Of a stretch of 64,000 bases of DNA, positions 35,630 through 45,242 are shown piece by piece (within the stretch, counting starts at the first letter, position 1; each line of letters begins with the position of its first letter). Source of the DNA: Myxococcales bacterium (GTDB lineage: Bacteria; Myxococcota; Bradymonadia; UBA7976; UBA1532); contig JACKDM010000005.1 of NCBI GenBank assembly GCA_020633515.1, positions 1 through 64,000 on the forward strand, given 5' to 3'. Below the pieces are notes generated by a model, which saw only the letters and a list, made by a program, of their open reading frames with translations, was not told where the DNA came from and did no database searches. Both the position numbers and the translations under genes were made by a program.

Positions 35630-36217
35630 GTGCTCCGCCGCGCCCTTCTCACCCTCGCCCTCTCCGCCCTCGCCGGCTGCGCCATCAACACCGACCCCAT
35701 CCTCCAAGACCCCGACAGCGGCGCCCCCCTCGTCGACCTCGCGCCGCCCGCCGCGAACGACGCCGGCGCCTTCATCGCCGAGACCGGCGCCTACGACGGC
35801 TGCGACGTCGACTGGCTCTGCACCGACGGCTGCGCCGACGACCTCGACTGCACCGACGCCGAAGACGACATCGACGCCGGCCCCGACGCCGGCCCCGACC
35901 GCCGCCGCGCCGGCCCCGTCGACCCCGTGCCCTTCGCCCCCACCGCCGACGACGGCGCCCCCTACGCGCTCGCCGCCGCCGAAGAGCGCTGGTTCACCCT
36001 CGGCGCGCTCGCCGCCGAGACCCGCGTCACCGCCGCCATCCAGAGCGGCGAGCTCATCATCGCCGCCTACGCGCTCCACAATGGCGCCCTCCTCGCCCGC
36101 AGCCTCGACGAGCCCGCCATCACCCTCCCCGCCGAGCCCGCCGAAGAGGCCGTGCTCCGCGTCGTCGCCGGCCCCGACGGCGCCCGCTTCACCCTCGCCC
36201 GCGACCCCACCGAGTGA
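35630..36217 (+). CDS. Small acidic lipoprotein, unknown function
   Basis: A 195-residue protein read from GTG 35630, selected because GGGAGG is 9 nt upstream and the lipobox begins there (LRRALLTLALSALAGC, Cys17). A Cys-containing Asp-rich segment follows (residues ~50-90: CDVDWLC, CADDLDC, then DAGPDAGPD), and a compact C-terminal domain (~105-195) of alternating strands. No family recognised. It is upstream of the RND adaptor but separated by its own promoter-like spacer. Confidence 0.75.
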   Translation: MLRRALLTLALSALAGCAINTDPILQDPDSGAPLVDLAPPAANDAGAFIAETGAYDGCDVDWLCTDGCADDLDCTDAEDDIDAGPDAGPDRRRAGPVDPVPFAPTADDGAPYALAAAEERWFTLGALAAETRVTAAIQSGELIIAAYALHNGALLARSLDEPAITLPAEPAEEAVLRVVAGPDGARFTLARDPTE

Positions 36218-36244
36218 CCCTGCCCACAAACGGCGCCCGCCGAG

Positions 36245-36273
36245 GTGACGCCACCGCCCCGACACGCTAGACT
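36245..36273 (+). promoter_or_regulatory. Candidate promoter for the RND adaptor gene
   Basis: GTGACG (36245-36250), 17-nt spacer, TAGACT (36268-36273) within GCTAGACTG, 26 nt before ATG 36299. The identical hexamer TAGACT serves the proposed CRISPR leader promoter at 41900. Confidence 0.45.
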
Positions 36274-36298
36274 GCGCCCGCTCACGACCCCGAGGCAC

Positions 36299-37459
36299 AT
36301 GCGCGCCCACCGCCCCCTCATCACCGCGGCCCTCGCCGTGGCCCTCGCAGCCTGCCAGGGCCCCGCCGGCGGCCCCCCCGGCAAGGGCGGCCCCGGCAAA
36401 GGCCCCCCCGACGCCACCGCCGAGGCCCCCCCCGCCCCCGTCGAGGTCACCCGCCTCGCCCAGGGCCCCATCAGCGACGGCCTCGAAGGCACCGCCACCG
36501 TACAAGCCCGCGTCCGCGCCGAGATCCGCAGCCGCGCCGGCGGCACCGTGCTCGACCTCGCCGTCGAAGAAGGCGCCACCGTCAAAGCCGGCGACCTCCT
36601 CGCCCGCGTCGACCAGCCCACCTACCAGAGCGTGCTCGGCAAGGCCCGCGCCGCCGTCGACAAGGCCAACCGCGACGTCCAGAGCGCCCGCCGCCTCGCC
36701 CAACAAGGCGTGCTCCCCGGCCAGCAGCTCCAGGACGCCGAATTCGAACTCCGCCAGGCCCGCCTCGAGGTCCAGCGCCTCGAAGACGAACGCGGCCTCG
36801 GCCGCGTCACCGCCCCCATCGCCGGCGTCGTCGTCGCCCGCCACGTCGAACAAGGCGAAGCCATCTCCGCCGGCGCCGTGCTCTTCGAAGTCGCCGACCT
36901 CACCGCGCTCGAGATCGACCTCTACGTACCCGAACGCCACCTCGCCCGCCTCCGCACCGGACTCCCCGTCGAGGTCACCGCCGAAGGCGCCGGCGACGCC
37001 CGGCTCCGCGGCGAGGTCGAGCGCATCGCGCCGACCGTCGACCCCCGCAGCGGCACCGTCAAGGTCACCGTCGCGCTCGGCGACGGCGAGATCGACCCCC
37101 AGCGCCGCCTCCGCCCCGGCATGTACACCCGCGCCCGCATCGTGCTCGACACCCGCGAAGCCGCCGTCCTCATGCCCCGCCGCGCCGTCGTCTACGAAGA
37201 CGACCGCCCCTTCGCGTTCCGCGTCGTCGACGGCAAGGCCGAGAAGCGCGCCCTCGAGCTCGGCTACACCGACCGCGACCAGGTCGAGGTCCGCGCCCCC
37301 CTCACCGCCGGCGACATCGTCATCGTCTTCGGCCAGCGCGGCCTCCAGGACGGCGCCGCCGTCAAGATCGTCGACGCCCCCGCCGACCCCCCCGGCGCCG
37401 CCGCCCCGACCCCAACCGACGACCAGCCCACCGCCCGCACCCCGGAGACCCAGCGATGA
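36299..37459 (+). CDS. Efflux periplasmic adaptor lipoprotein (HlyD/MacA/RND type)
   Basis: A 386-residue membrane-fusion protein from ATG 36299 ([19 protein letters not shown] lipobox, Cys19). A Gly/Pro/Lys-rich linker precedes the biotinyl-lipoyl half ([20 protein letters not shown]), helical hairpin (residues ~120-165), second lipoyl half ([20 protein letters not shown]), beta-barrel and membrane-proximal domain. It bridges an inner-membrane pump to an outer-membrane exit. Its stop overlaps the next ATG (ATGA), but that gene encodes an OppF-like ATPase rather than an RND or MacB pump, so its partner is uncertain. Confidence 0.9.
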   Translation: MRAHRPLITAALAVALAACQGPAGGPPGKGGPGKGPPDATAEAPPAPVEVTRLAQGPISDGLEGTATVQARVRAEIRSRAGGTVLDLAVEEGATVKAGDLLARVDQPTYQSVLGKARAAVDKANRDVQSARRLAQQGVLPGQQLQDAEFELRQARLEVQRLEDERGLGRVTAPIAGVVVARHVEQGEAISAGAVLFEVADLTALEIDLYVPERHLARLRTGLPVEVTAEGAGDARLRGEVERIAPTVDPRSGTVKVTVALGDGEIDPQRRLRPGMYTRARIVLDTREAAVLMPRRAVVYEDDRPFAFRVVDGKAEKRALELGYTDRDQVEVRAPLTAGDIVIVFGQRGLQDGAAVKIVDAPADPPGAAAPTPTDDQPTARTPETQR

Positions 37460-38463
37460 CCGAGCCCCTGCTCCGCGTCCGCGGCCTCAAGAAGCACTTC
37501 CCCATCAAGCGCGGGATCATCCCCAAGGTCGTCGGCCACGTGCAAGCCGTCGACGGCATCGACCTCGACGTCTACCCCGGCCAGGCCGTCGGCCTCGTCG
37601 GCGAGAGCGGCTGCGGCAAGACCACCGCCGGCCGCTGCATCCTCAAGCTCATCGAGCCCACCGCCGGCGAGATCACCTTCGCCGGCCAGCGCATCGACGG
37701 CTTCGGCCGCGCCCAGATGGCGCCGCTCCGCAAGCGCATGCAGATCATCTTCCAAGACCCCTTCAGCAGCCTCAACCCGCGCCGCACCGTCTTCGAAACC
37801 CTCGCCGAGCCCCTCAAGCTCCACGGGATCTGCGCCACCGCCGACGAGCAGCGCCGCGAGGTCCGCCGCCTCCTCGGCCGCGTCGGCCTCGACCCCGACT
37901 ACCTCGACCGCTACCCCCACGAGTTCAGCGGCGGCCAGCGCCAGCGCATCGGCATCGCCCGCGCGCTCGCCCCCCGCCCCGACTTCATCGTCTGCGACGA
38001 GGCCGTCTCCGCGCTCGACGTCTCCGTCCAGGCGCAGATCCTCAACCTCCTCGCCGACCTCCGCCGCGAGCTCGGCCTCAGCTACCTCTTCATCGCCCAC
38101 GACCTCGCCGTCGTGAAGCACCTCTGCGACCAGGTCGCCGTCATGTACCTCGGCAAGATCGCCGAGATCGGCCCCGGCGAAGCCCTCTTCCGCGACCCCC
38201 AGCACCCCTACACCCGCGCGCTCCTCAGCGCCGTCCCCGTCCCCCACCCCGGCCGCCGCAAGCAGCGCATCCCGCTCGTCGGCGACGTGCCCACCCCCAT
38301 CAACCCCCCCAGCGGCTGCCGATTCCACACCCGCTGCCGCTACGCCACCGCGCAGTGCGCCCAGAAGATCCCCGACTTCCACCCCATCGGCGACGCCCAC
38401 TTCGCCGCCTGCGACCGCCTCGACGCCATCGCCGCCGAGGACGCCACCCGCGACGCGAGTTGA
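37456..38463 (+). CDS. Oligopeptide/dipeptide ABC transporter ATPase, OppF/DppF type
   Basis: A 335-residue ABC ATPase: Walker [10 protein letters not shown] (~residues 51-59), Q-loop [13 protein letters not shown], signature [15 protein letters not shown], Walker [14 protein letters not shown], and the C-terminal oligo_HPY extension ([20 protein letters not shown], which in this family may hold an iron-sulfur or metal site). It would energise peptide import with Opp/Dpp permeases, none of which is in the window. Translational coupling to the RND-type adaptor is unusual and may mark a different export complex or a chance operon. Confidence 0.92.
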   Translation: MTEPLLRVRGLKKHFPIKRGIIPKVVGHVQAVDGIDLDVYPGQAVGLVGESGCGKTTAGRCILKLIEPTAGEITFAGQRIDGFGRAQMAPLRKRMQIIFQDPFSSLNPRRTVFETLAEPLKLHGICATADEQRREVRRLLGRVGLDPDYLDRYPHEFSGGQRQRIGIARALAPRPDFIVCDEAVSALDVSVQAQILNLLADLRRELGLSYLFIAHDLAVVKHLCDQVAVMYLGKIAEIGPGEALFRDPQHPYTRALLSAVPVPHPGRRKQRIPLVGDVPTPINPPSGCRFHTRCRYATAQCAQKIPDFHPIGDAHFAACDRLDAIAAEDATRDAS

Positions 38464-38489
38464 CGACCCCCGCGATCGAGTTCTAACTT
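38460..38489 (+). promoter_or_regulatory. Candidate promoter of the REC-HDOD gene
   Basis: TTGACG (38460-38465, overlapping the OppF stop), 18-nt spacer, TAACTT (38484-38489), 36 nt before GTG 38525. Near-consensus -35. Confidence 0.45.
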
Positions 38490-38524
38490 CGACCCAAGCG
38501 CCCACGGGGGGAGCGGAGGAGAGC

Positions 38525-39787
38525 GTGACGAGGCGCACCGTCCTCATCGCCGACGAAGACACCGCCGCCGCCGACGTCCTCGCCGCCCACGTCGAGGCGC
38601 TCGGGCTCCGACCCGTCCGCGCCAAGGCCGCCCGCGAGGTCATCGCGCTCGTCAAGCACGGCGTCGACTGCATGTTCATCGACATCAAGTCCCCCGCGAT
38701 GAAGGCCCCCACGCTCCTCCCCGAGCTCCGCCGCCACGCCGCGCAGATCCCCATCGCCGTCTGCACCACCGACGGCACCAAACAGGACGTCGTCTTCGCC
38801 ATGCGCCACGGCTGCGTCGACTGGCTCGACAAGCCCATCGACGAAGCCGCCGTCACCAACGCCCTCCGCCGCATCGCCCGCGAGACCCGCCGCGCCCAGA
38901 CCGAAGCCGCCGACAAAGCCGGCGGCAGCCCCACCCGCGGCCTCATCAAGGAGATCGTCGAGAAGATCCGCGACGGCAACATCGCGCTCCCCGAGATGCC
39001 CAAGGTCGTCGACGAGCTCCGCGTCGTGCTCGCCGACCTCACCGTCGAGACCGACCGCGTCATCAAGGTCCTCGAGAAGGACCCCAGCCTCGCCGCCCGC
39101 ATGATCGCCACCGCCAACACGGTGGCCTACGGCGGCCGCGGCCGCATCACCGACCTCCGCAGCGCCGTCACCCGGCTCGGCAACCGCACGATCGACAACC
39201 TCGTGCAAACCGCCGCGCTGCAAGGCATGTTCACCTTCCGCTCCCCCGCCTTCAAACAGGTCTTCCGCGACATGTGGAAGGCCCAGTTCATGAGCGCCTG
39301 CCTCTGCCGCGACGTCGCCATCGGCTGCGAAGTCGGCGACCCCGACGAGATGTACCTCCTCGGGCTCATGCACAACATCGGCGAGCTCTTCCTGCTCCGC
39401 GTCTTCGGCGAGCTCTTCCAGCGCCACAGCAACCAGGTCCTCTCGATGAACGACGTCCTCGGCGTCATCCGCGAGTGGCACAACGTCTTCGGCGAAGGGC
39501 TCATGAAGAAGTGGGACATGGGCGACACGTTCATGACCATCGCCCGCCGCCACCACGAGATGGACGCCTACCGCGGCGGCGACGTCGACCCCCAGGTCGT
39601 GCGGCTCATGCACGTCGTCAACCTCGGCGACCAGCTCACCGAGATCGCCGGCGTCACCTACTACCCCAAGTCACTGCCCGGCCCGAGCATCCAGGACAGC
39701 TACGACGCGATCGGCTGCCCCATCGACAAGCGCGACGCCTTCCGCATCCGCGCCGAAGAGATGCGCGACGAGCTCAAGGACGGCTGA
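38525..39787 (+). CDS. Response regulator with HDOD output domain
   Basis: A 420-residue protein starting at GTG 38525. The receiver (residues ~5-120) keeps its acidic pair (IADEDTA), the phosphoacceptor in CMFIDIKSP (Asp ~56), the Thr-containing AVCTTDGT and Lys in WLDKPID. After a linker the HDOD domain (~150-360; LPEMPKVVDELRVVL, MIATANTVAYGG, LRSAVTRLGNRTIDNLVQTA, MYLLGLMHNIGELFLL) follows. HDOD proteins lack the HD catalytic metals and signal through binding partners. Sensor kinase not present nearby. A convergent gene of unknown function ends 23 nt downstream. Confidence 0.9.
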   Translation: MTRRTVLIADEDTAAADVLAAHVEALGLRPVRAKAAREVIALVKHGVDCMFIDIKSPAMKAPTLLPELRRHAAQIPIAVCTTDGTKQDVVFAMRHGCVDWLDKPIDEAAVTNALRRIARETRRAQTEAADKAGGSPTRGLIKEIVEKIRDGNIALPEMPKVVDELRVVLADLTVETDRVIKVLEKDPSLAARMIATANTVAYGGRGRITDLRSAVTRLGNRTIDNLVQTAALQGMFTFRSPAFKQVFRDMWKAQFMSACLCRDVAIGCEVGDPDEMYLLGLMHNIGELFLLRVFGELFQRHSNQVLSMNDVLGVIREWHNVFGEGLMKKWDMGDTFMTIARRHHEMDAYRGGDVDPQVVRLMHVVNLGDQLTEIAGVTYYPKSLPGPSIQDSYDAIGCPIDKRDAFRIRAEEMRDELKDG

Positions 39788-39810
39788 GCCCGCCGCGCCG
39801 CGCCCGCCGC

Positions 39811-40668
39811 TCAGCCCACCGAAGCCGGCGCGCCCTCGACCGGCGTCACCCCCGGTGACACCGCCGGCGAATCCTCGAACAGATCCTCATCGACCTCCCC
39901 CCGCCCCGCCGACCCATCCTCCGGCAGCAGCCCCTCCGGATCATCCACCACCGCCACCGCGCCCCGCGCCCGCCGCGCCGCCGCCCGCGCATCGGCGCGC
40001 GCCTCCGCCTCATCGAGCCGCGCGCTCAACGCGTGCCGCGGCTCCGCCGGCAGCAGCGCCACCGCCGACCGGAACGCCCGCACCAGCTCCATCCACGCCT
40101 TGCGCAGCCCGAGGTAGCTCGACCCCCCCACCAGCTTCGCCTGCGCCTCGATCTCCGTCCGCATCGCGTCGAGCTCACCGAGCCGCCGCGCCTCCTCCCG
40201 CCACCGATCGAACAGCACCCCGAGGCTCTCGTCACCGAGCATGTTCGCCGCGAGCAGGCGGCGCACATCGCCATCGATCCGCGACAGCACGAGCAGGCTC
40301 TCGGAGGCCTCATCGGCGTAGGCGCGATTCACCATCGCGAGCCCACCGTGGAAGATCCGGTCGCGTGCGTCCTTGAACCGCTTCTTGTCTTCGGGAGTGC
40401 GCGCCCGATGTTCGAGCGCGAGGAGGGCGTAGTAACCGGCGCGGAGATCATCATCGTGGATGGCATCCTGCGCCGCCACCGCCGCGCGGGCCTCGGCGAT
40501 GTGATAGCTGGGGTCGCGACGGAGCGAGACCATCTCCTGCCGCAGATCGACGAAGCGCGTCACGAGCCAGCGGGTGGCGTCGTGGGCTTCGAGCAGCTCA
40601 CGCTGGCGGGTGATCCAGTAATCGAGCTGAAGATACATCACACCTTCGGTCAGGTTTCGAAGAGCCAT
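39811..40668 (-). CDS. Unknown helical protein
   Basis: A 285-residue protein beginning MALRNLTEGVMYLQLDYWIT. It is predominantly helical and charged (RTPEDKKRFKDARDRIFHGG, VLFDRWREEARRLGE, SSYLGLRKAWMELVRAF) and ends in a disordered acidic tail. No TM helix, signal peptide or known motif. GAGAGGATCC lies just upstream of the ATG. Its 5' flank to 40951 holds an AT-rich patch (about 40765-40800) that could include its promoter. Antisense frames here are Pro/Arg-rich shadows. Confidence 0.7.
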   Translation of the reverse strand: MALRNLTEGVMYLQLDYWITRQRELLEAHDATRWLVTRFVDLRQEMVSLRRDPSYHIAEARAAVAAQDAIHDDDLRAGYYALLALEHRARTPEDKKRFKDARDRIFHGGLAMVNRAYADEASESLLVLSRIDGDVRRLLAANMLGDESLGVLFDRWREEARRLGELDAMRTEIEAQAKLVGGSSYLGLRKAWMELVRAFRSAVALLPAEPRHALSARLDEAEARADARAAARRARGAVAVVDDPEGLLPEDGSAGRGEVDEDLFEDSPAVSPGVTPVEGAPASVG

Positions 40669-40951
40669 CGGATCCTCTCAGGTCGGTTCATCACGAGTTC
40701 GGCGTCCGTGGAAGCCGCCGACCATCATGACCGGGCCGCACCGGAATTCAAGCGTTCTTCGACACTTTCATCATTGATGACAACGATTTGGTGCGATCAA
40801 ACACCGTCCGCCGGACGGTCCGCCCCCCGACCGACCGTCCATGCCGCCCCGAACGCGAGATTTGACGTACACCCGGTCACTGTCCGTGGACCGTCCGCAC
40901 CCGACCCGCCGCGTCCCGCCCCCGGCGCCCCCCTGACCGAACCAGCGCCCA

Positions 40952-41675
40952 CCCCCGACCATCCCGAAGTCGCTCGCGCGGGGATCGGCGATGATCCCCG
41001 ACCATCCCGAAGTCGCTCGCGAGGGCCTCGGCGATGATCCCCGACCACCCCGAAGTCGCTCGCGAGGGGATCGGCGATGATCCCCGACCATCCCGAAGTC
41101 GCTCGCGAGGGGATCGGTGATGATCCCCGACCACCCCGAAGTCGCTCGCGAGGGCCTCGGCGATGAACCCCGACCATCCTGAAGTCGTCGCTCGCGAGGG
41201 CTTCGGCGATGAACCTGACCATCCGAAGTCGCTCGCGAGGGGTTGGCGATGAACCCGACCATCCCGAAGTCGCTCGCGAGGGGGTTGCGATGATCCCCGA
41301 CCATCCCGAAGTCGCTCGCGAGGGGGGTCCGCGCGAACTCGAATCACCCCGAAGTCGCTCGCGGGGATCGGCGATGATCCCGTTCATCCCGAAGTCGCTC
41401 GCGAGGGGTCCGCGCCAACTCGAATCACCCCTGAAGTCGCTCGCGAGCGACTCGCGGCGATGATCCCGGATCACCCCGAAGTCGCTCGCGAGGGGTCCGG
41501 CGCGAACTCGAATCACCCCGAAGTCGCTCGCGAGGGGTCGGGGATGATCCCGGATCACCCTGAAGTCGCTCGCGAGGGGGTCCGCCCCAACTCAATCACC
41601 CCTGAAGTCGCTCGCGAGGGGGTCGGGGATGATCCCGTTCACCCCGAAGTCCCTCGCGAGCGCCTCGCCGATGAA
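40952..41675. repeat. 17-copy ~43-bp tandem repeat with a conserved palindromic core
   Basis: The 20-nt core CCCGAAGTCGCTCGCGAGGG, or close variants, recurs 17 times; GAAGTC starts at 40966, 41009, 41052, 41095, 41138, 41181, 41225, 41266, 41308, 41351, 41391, 41433, 41478, 41520, 41562, 41604 and 41646. Spacing is 43 nt for the first copies, later 40-45. Each core contains the palindrome CTCGCGAG (first copy CTCGCGCG). The intervening ~22 nt come in two families, one reading GGCGATGATCCCCGACCA and the other GCGCGAACTCGAATCACC. The irregular period rules out one repeated coding unit. It could be a protein-binding array, a decaying minisatellite, or an expansion next to the CRISPR locus. Confidence 0.85.
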
Positions 41676-41875
41676 CGCACCCCCGCACCCTGCCGCTGCC
41701 TACACCGATTTGCCGCCCCACCCCCCCCGAGGGTCGGCGGCGGCGGCGCTGCCGTCGCCCGCGCGCGCGCCCGACCGCGTCATCGCGCGCTCGCCCATTG
41801 TCTCGAAGTCTTCGCCAGCGGCTTTGTGAGCGAACCCATCGCCGCCCCGAGAAACGCCCACCGCCGCCAACGGAG

Positions 41876-41905
41876 TTTCACCCGCTCCCGCGCCCGCGCT
41901 AGACT
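41876..41905 (+). promoter_or_regulatory. Candidate promoter upstream of the CRISPR leader
   Basis: TTTCAC (41876-41881), 18-nt spacer, TAGACT (41900-41905) in GCTAGACTG, reading toward the array. Confidence 0.4.
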
Positions 41906-42146
41906 GCCCCCGGTGACGCGCCCTGACGGTCTTTGAAATCCCCCACCCCTGAAACTCCCCACCCCCCGCGGCGCCCGAAACCGGGGGGGTGTGCAAGCCC
42001 GCGAGTTCCGCCGTGAAATCGGCGGCTTACGCCCATTCACGCGCGCCGTCGCGGCCGGTTCGTCATCCATATCCCCCGCCGAAATGGGGGGTAGGGAATT
42101 CAGAAGCAAAAAACCGCCCTGATCCTGGCACCTTGCAAGCCCCGCT
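41906..42146 (+). promoter_or_regulatory. Presumed CRISPR leader
   Basis: A non-coding ~240-nt segment directly before the first repeat, less GC-rich than its surroundings near the array (GAATTCAGAAGCAAAAAACC at about 42096-42115), with a small hairpin CCGCCG/CGGCGG at 42008-42025. Position and promoter orientation suggest the leader. The opposite end of the array finishes in a truncated repeat, as expected of the trailer end. Confidence 0.5.
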
Positions 42147-42954
42147 CTTGCAGCCATTCCCCGCCACCGAGGGGATTGCGACATACTAACCAATGCACAA
42201 AGTGTTCGGCCGGGATCGGGAATCTTGCAGCCATTCCCCGCCACCGAGGGGATTGCGACTCGTTCGCGTCACAGGTGTGACCCTGCTCGCATTCGAGCCT
42301 TGCAGCCATTCCCCGCCACCGAGGGGATTGCGACATGTTGAACACTGCGAGCAATTGGGTGTAGTTCGCACCTTGCAGCCATTCCCCGCTTCCCACTGAG
42401 GGGATTGCGACAAGTCGTATTCCGACCGGGCAGCCCTCGCGCTGCCCTCTTGCAGCCATTCCCCCCCGCCTGAGGGGATTGCGACAGGTCTGCGCGAAGG
42501 CGCCGTTGTCGATGTGGGCGCCGGACTTGCAGCCATTCCCCGCCACCGAGGGGATTGCGACACCCTTCCTGCAGCCCCTCACACCGATCGAGGAGACAGG
42601 CTCGCAGCCATTCCGCCCCCGCCACACACCGAGGGATTGCGACTGTTGCAGGCTTGGCGCACCCTCACCCAGATCGTGCACCTTGCAGCCATTCCCCGCC
42701 ACCACCCACCACCCCCACCACCGAGGGGATTGCGACAGTTCTTCATACCGCGCATCGTCGCGCGGCGTCGGAGGCATCTTGCAGTCATTCCCCGCCAGCC
42801 ACCGAGGGGATTGCGACAAGTTGCTGAGCGCTGCCAAAAGCAAGTCGTGTTGCTCTTGCAGCCATTCCCCGCCACCGAGGGGATTGCGACAAGAGGTTCT
42901 CCCCTGCTCCGTCAGCTCCTGGGGCAGCTTGCAGCCATTCCCCGCCACCGAGGG
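42147..42954 (+). CRISPR. CRISPR array, 11 repeats and 10 spacers, partly degenerate
   Basis: The consensus repeat is 36 nt, opening CTTGCAGCCATTCCCC and closing GAGGGGATTGCGAC, with a 5-bp TCCCC/GGGGA stem; the ATTGCGAC end resembles the 8-nt crRNA handle of type I/III systems, so plus-strand transcription is likely. Repeats start at 42147, 42224, 42299, 42372, 42449, 42526, 42601, 42682, 42778, 42855 and 42928. Copies 1, 2, 3, 6 and 10 are exact; 4, 5, 7, 8 and 9 carry insertions or substitutions (copy 8 gains a CCACC-rich block); copy 11 is truncated at 42954. Spacers are 37-41 nt and all different. No cas gene is in the window, so the subtype cannot be named. Confidence 0.95.
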
Positions 42955-43658
42955 CTATCGGTTGAAGGCCAGCACCCCAACCGATAGCCTCCCCCCTCGC
43001 CCAGCCACCCCGACCGAAAGGCCGAACCACCCCGGGCGGTCGCCGTTCTGCCAGCCCACGACCCGAGCCTCAACAAAGTGGTCGATGGGTCGATGCCACC
43101 ATGGCATCACCGCATGGCTCGTCCGGCCACGCGCCGACGCTGGCATTTACCGACCGTCCGGCCCGTCGGCGCATCATCGGTGCCCGCGGGGCGGCCGGCG
43201 GCGGGGGGTGGGGGTGAAGCCCGCTCGTGCCCTTCGCCGCTCACCTCGCTGATCCCATCAACGGCCTTCGTCGCTCTCGATGCCCGAGCCACCCGGCACG
43301 ACAGGGCGCCACCCCCCCCCCCGACGCCAGCCCCGCCACCGCATCACCACCACCCCGCCCGCCCGCCGCCACCCGCCGCCGCATCACCCCCGCCCGCCCG
43401 CCCCCCCCCGCCGCCCACCCCGCCGCCGCATCACCATCACGCCCGCCCGGCCCCGCCGCCACCCGCCGCCGCATCACCACGCTCGCCCGGCCCCGCCGCC
43501 AGCCCCGCCGCTGCACCCCGCTGGCGGTGCCACGCGAGCGGCCGACAGACACGGCTGCCTTGACCCCCCCGCCCCCCCGATGCCACGCTCCACCCACCAC
43601 GGGGGCGGCAGGACGCGAGCGGCCGGGCAAGACAAAGGCTCGCAGACAAGGGCCACCC
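42955..43658. other. Gene-free region after the CRISPR array
   Basis: About 700 nt with no frame that looks coding. The first part is unremarkable; 43306-43520 is low-complexity (separate entry). Near 43190 is a G-run (GGCGGGGGGTGGGGG). Confidence 0.5.
43306..43520. repeat. Low-complexity CCG/CCACC repeat tract
   Basis: Imperfect reiterations of GCCGCCACCCGCCGCCGCAT and CACC-rich blocks with long C-runs (for example nine Cs near 43312). Strongly strand-asymmetric (C-rich on plus). It is prone to slippage and to sequencing error. Confidence 0.7.
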
Positions 43659-45241
43659 ATGCCGCGCGCCATCCCATTGCTCGCCCTGCTCGCCGCCCTC
43701 GCCGGCTGCTGCGATGGCACCACCGACCCCGACAGCCATCTTCTGCCAGGACCCCGCCCAAGACACCGACGCCGGCCCCGGCTGCTGGCGCCACGGCGAC
43801 GAACCCATCGCCACCGTCACCACCACCACCGCCCCCGAAGCGCCCGCCATCCTCGGCTGCACCACCATGGGACCCGATGGCTTCTGCCACCGCGGTCCCA
43901 TCGCCGACGGCTTCGGCCACCCCCCCGCCGACCGCCACGCCCCCGCCGGCCAGTGGACCGCCACCGCCACCGCCCGCGGCTGCCCCGGCCAGTCATGCGA
44001 AGCGCAGGTCGGCGCCGCGAGCGCCGAGCTCTACGAGACCGGCCTCGCCGGCCAGCTCGTCGCGCCGCGCTACCGATCGGTCTGCTACACCCTCCCCCGC
44101 CCCGGCCTCCCGCGCCCCGCGCCCGGCGCCCAGCACCCCGACGTGCTCGACGGCTGGCACTGCGCCACCCAGGCCGGGCTCCGCGTCGAACCCTCGTCGA
44201 CGAGCATGGAACATCATCCCCGGCGTCTGGCTCCCCGGCTTCGTCGACCCGGGCACCACCGGCGCCGTGCACGCCCGCCGCGTCGAACGCTTCCTCACCT
44301 GCCTCATGGCCCGCTGCGCCGCCCGCAACACCTGGGACGGCGACCTCGACCGCATCGACCCCGACCGCGACGCCATCCACAACCGCTGCGACGTCTGCCC
44401 GCGGCTGCACGACCCCGCCCAGCCCGACGCCGACGGCGATGGCTACGGCGACGCCTGCGACGACTGCCCCCACACCCCCGGCCCGCAAGGCGACCGCGAC
44501 GGCGACGGCCACGGCGACCGCTGCGACCGCTGCCCCGACCGCGACGACCCCGACCAGCGCGACCGCGACGGCGACGGCGTCGGCGACGCCTGCGACCTCT
44601 GCCCCGGAGAGCCCGATCCCGCGCAGGCCGACCGCGACGGCGACCGCGTCGGCGACGCCTGCGATGGGTGCCCCGACAACTTCGATCCGGCGCAGCCCGA
44701 CCGCGACGGCGACGGGGTCGGCGACGCCTGCGATGTGTGCCCCGAAGTCGCCGACCCCGAGCAGCGCGACGCCGACGCCGACGGGCTCGGCGACGCCTGC
44801 GACTGCGTCCCGCCCGAGGGCGACGACGCCCGCTGCTGGCTCGACGGCGCCGAGACCGTGCCGGTCTCGGAGCTGGGGTTGCCGGGCATGATCGAGTGCC
44901 CGCCCGGTGAGATCGAGGCCCGCTGCACGCAGCAAGAGCGGTGGCCGACGATCGGCGCGTGGAACGCGGAGGTGATCGAGCCCGACTGGAATGATCCGGC
45001 CGTGCAGGCCGAGGCGCTGGCGGCGAGTGAGATCACGGTGCATTGGATCGAGCCGCCGCAGCCCGTCGACGCCTTCGCGGCGCGGCAGAACCGCGTCCAG
45101 GCGGGGCGGGACTTCGAGCGGTACATGCAACGGACGATGCGCACCCGGCATCCAGGGCGCTTCCGCACGCGTTTCGTCTTCAATCCACCCCCGCTCGATC
45201 TCGCCATGACATATCAGGCGAGCGCCCGCATCGGACGGCGT
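43659..45241 (+). pseudogene. Frameshifted TSP3-repeat lipoprotein, N-terminal part of a toxin gene
   Basis: ATG 43659 begins MPRAIPLLALLAALAGC (lipobox Cys17), but the frame is lost near 43737; coding character continues in the next frame (FCQDPAQDTDAGPGCWRHGD to about 44205) and then in the third (WNIIPGVWLPGFVDPG onward to ~45235). That last part has five TSP3 units (DADGDGYGDACDDCPHTPGP, DRDGDGVGDACDLCPGEPDP and similar), then a domain with ARCTQQERWPTIGAWNAEVI and QNRVQAGRDFERYMQR. A third shift would lead into the toxin-like domain at 45243. Repaired, this is one surface lipoprotein of about 720 residues. Genuine decay and sequencing error are both possible. Confidence 0.6.
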
Positions 45242-45242
45242 C

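Noticed and set aside
33231..36248. 1005-residue plus-strand frame opposite the kinase-FGE gene
   Set aside because: Arg/Pro/His repeats without any domain; the minus strand has intact kinase motifs.
40771..41558. Repeat-containing coding genes in the 43-bp array (minus strand)
   Set aside because: The repeat period is not a multiple of three, so the same unit is read in all frames; no start context or coding bias.
40952..41675. The 43-bp array as a second CRISPR array
   Set aside because: Intervening sequences are not unique; they belong to two related families, and the period drifts between 40 and 45.
42100..42948. Protein-coding frames across the CRISPR array
   Set aside because: They are translations of the repeats and spacers.
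43280..43660. Pro/Arg/His-rich coding frames before the lipoprotein
   Set aside because: Low-complexity CCG/CCACC tract gives open frames in several phases; the lipobox start at 43659 is the first credible gene signal.
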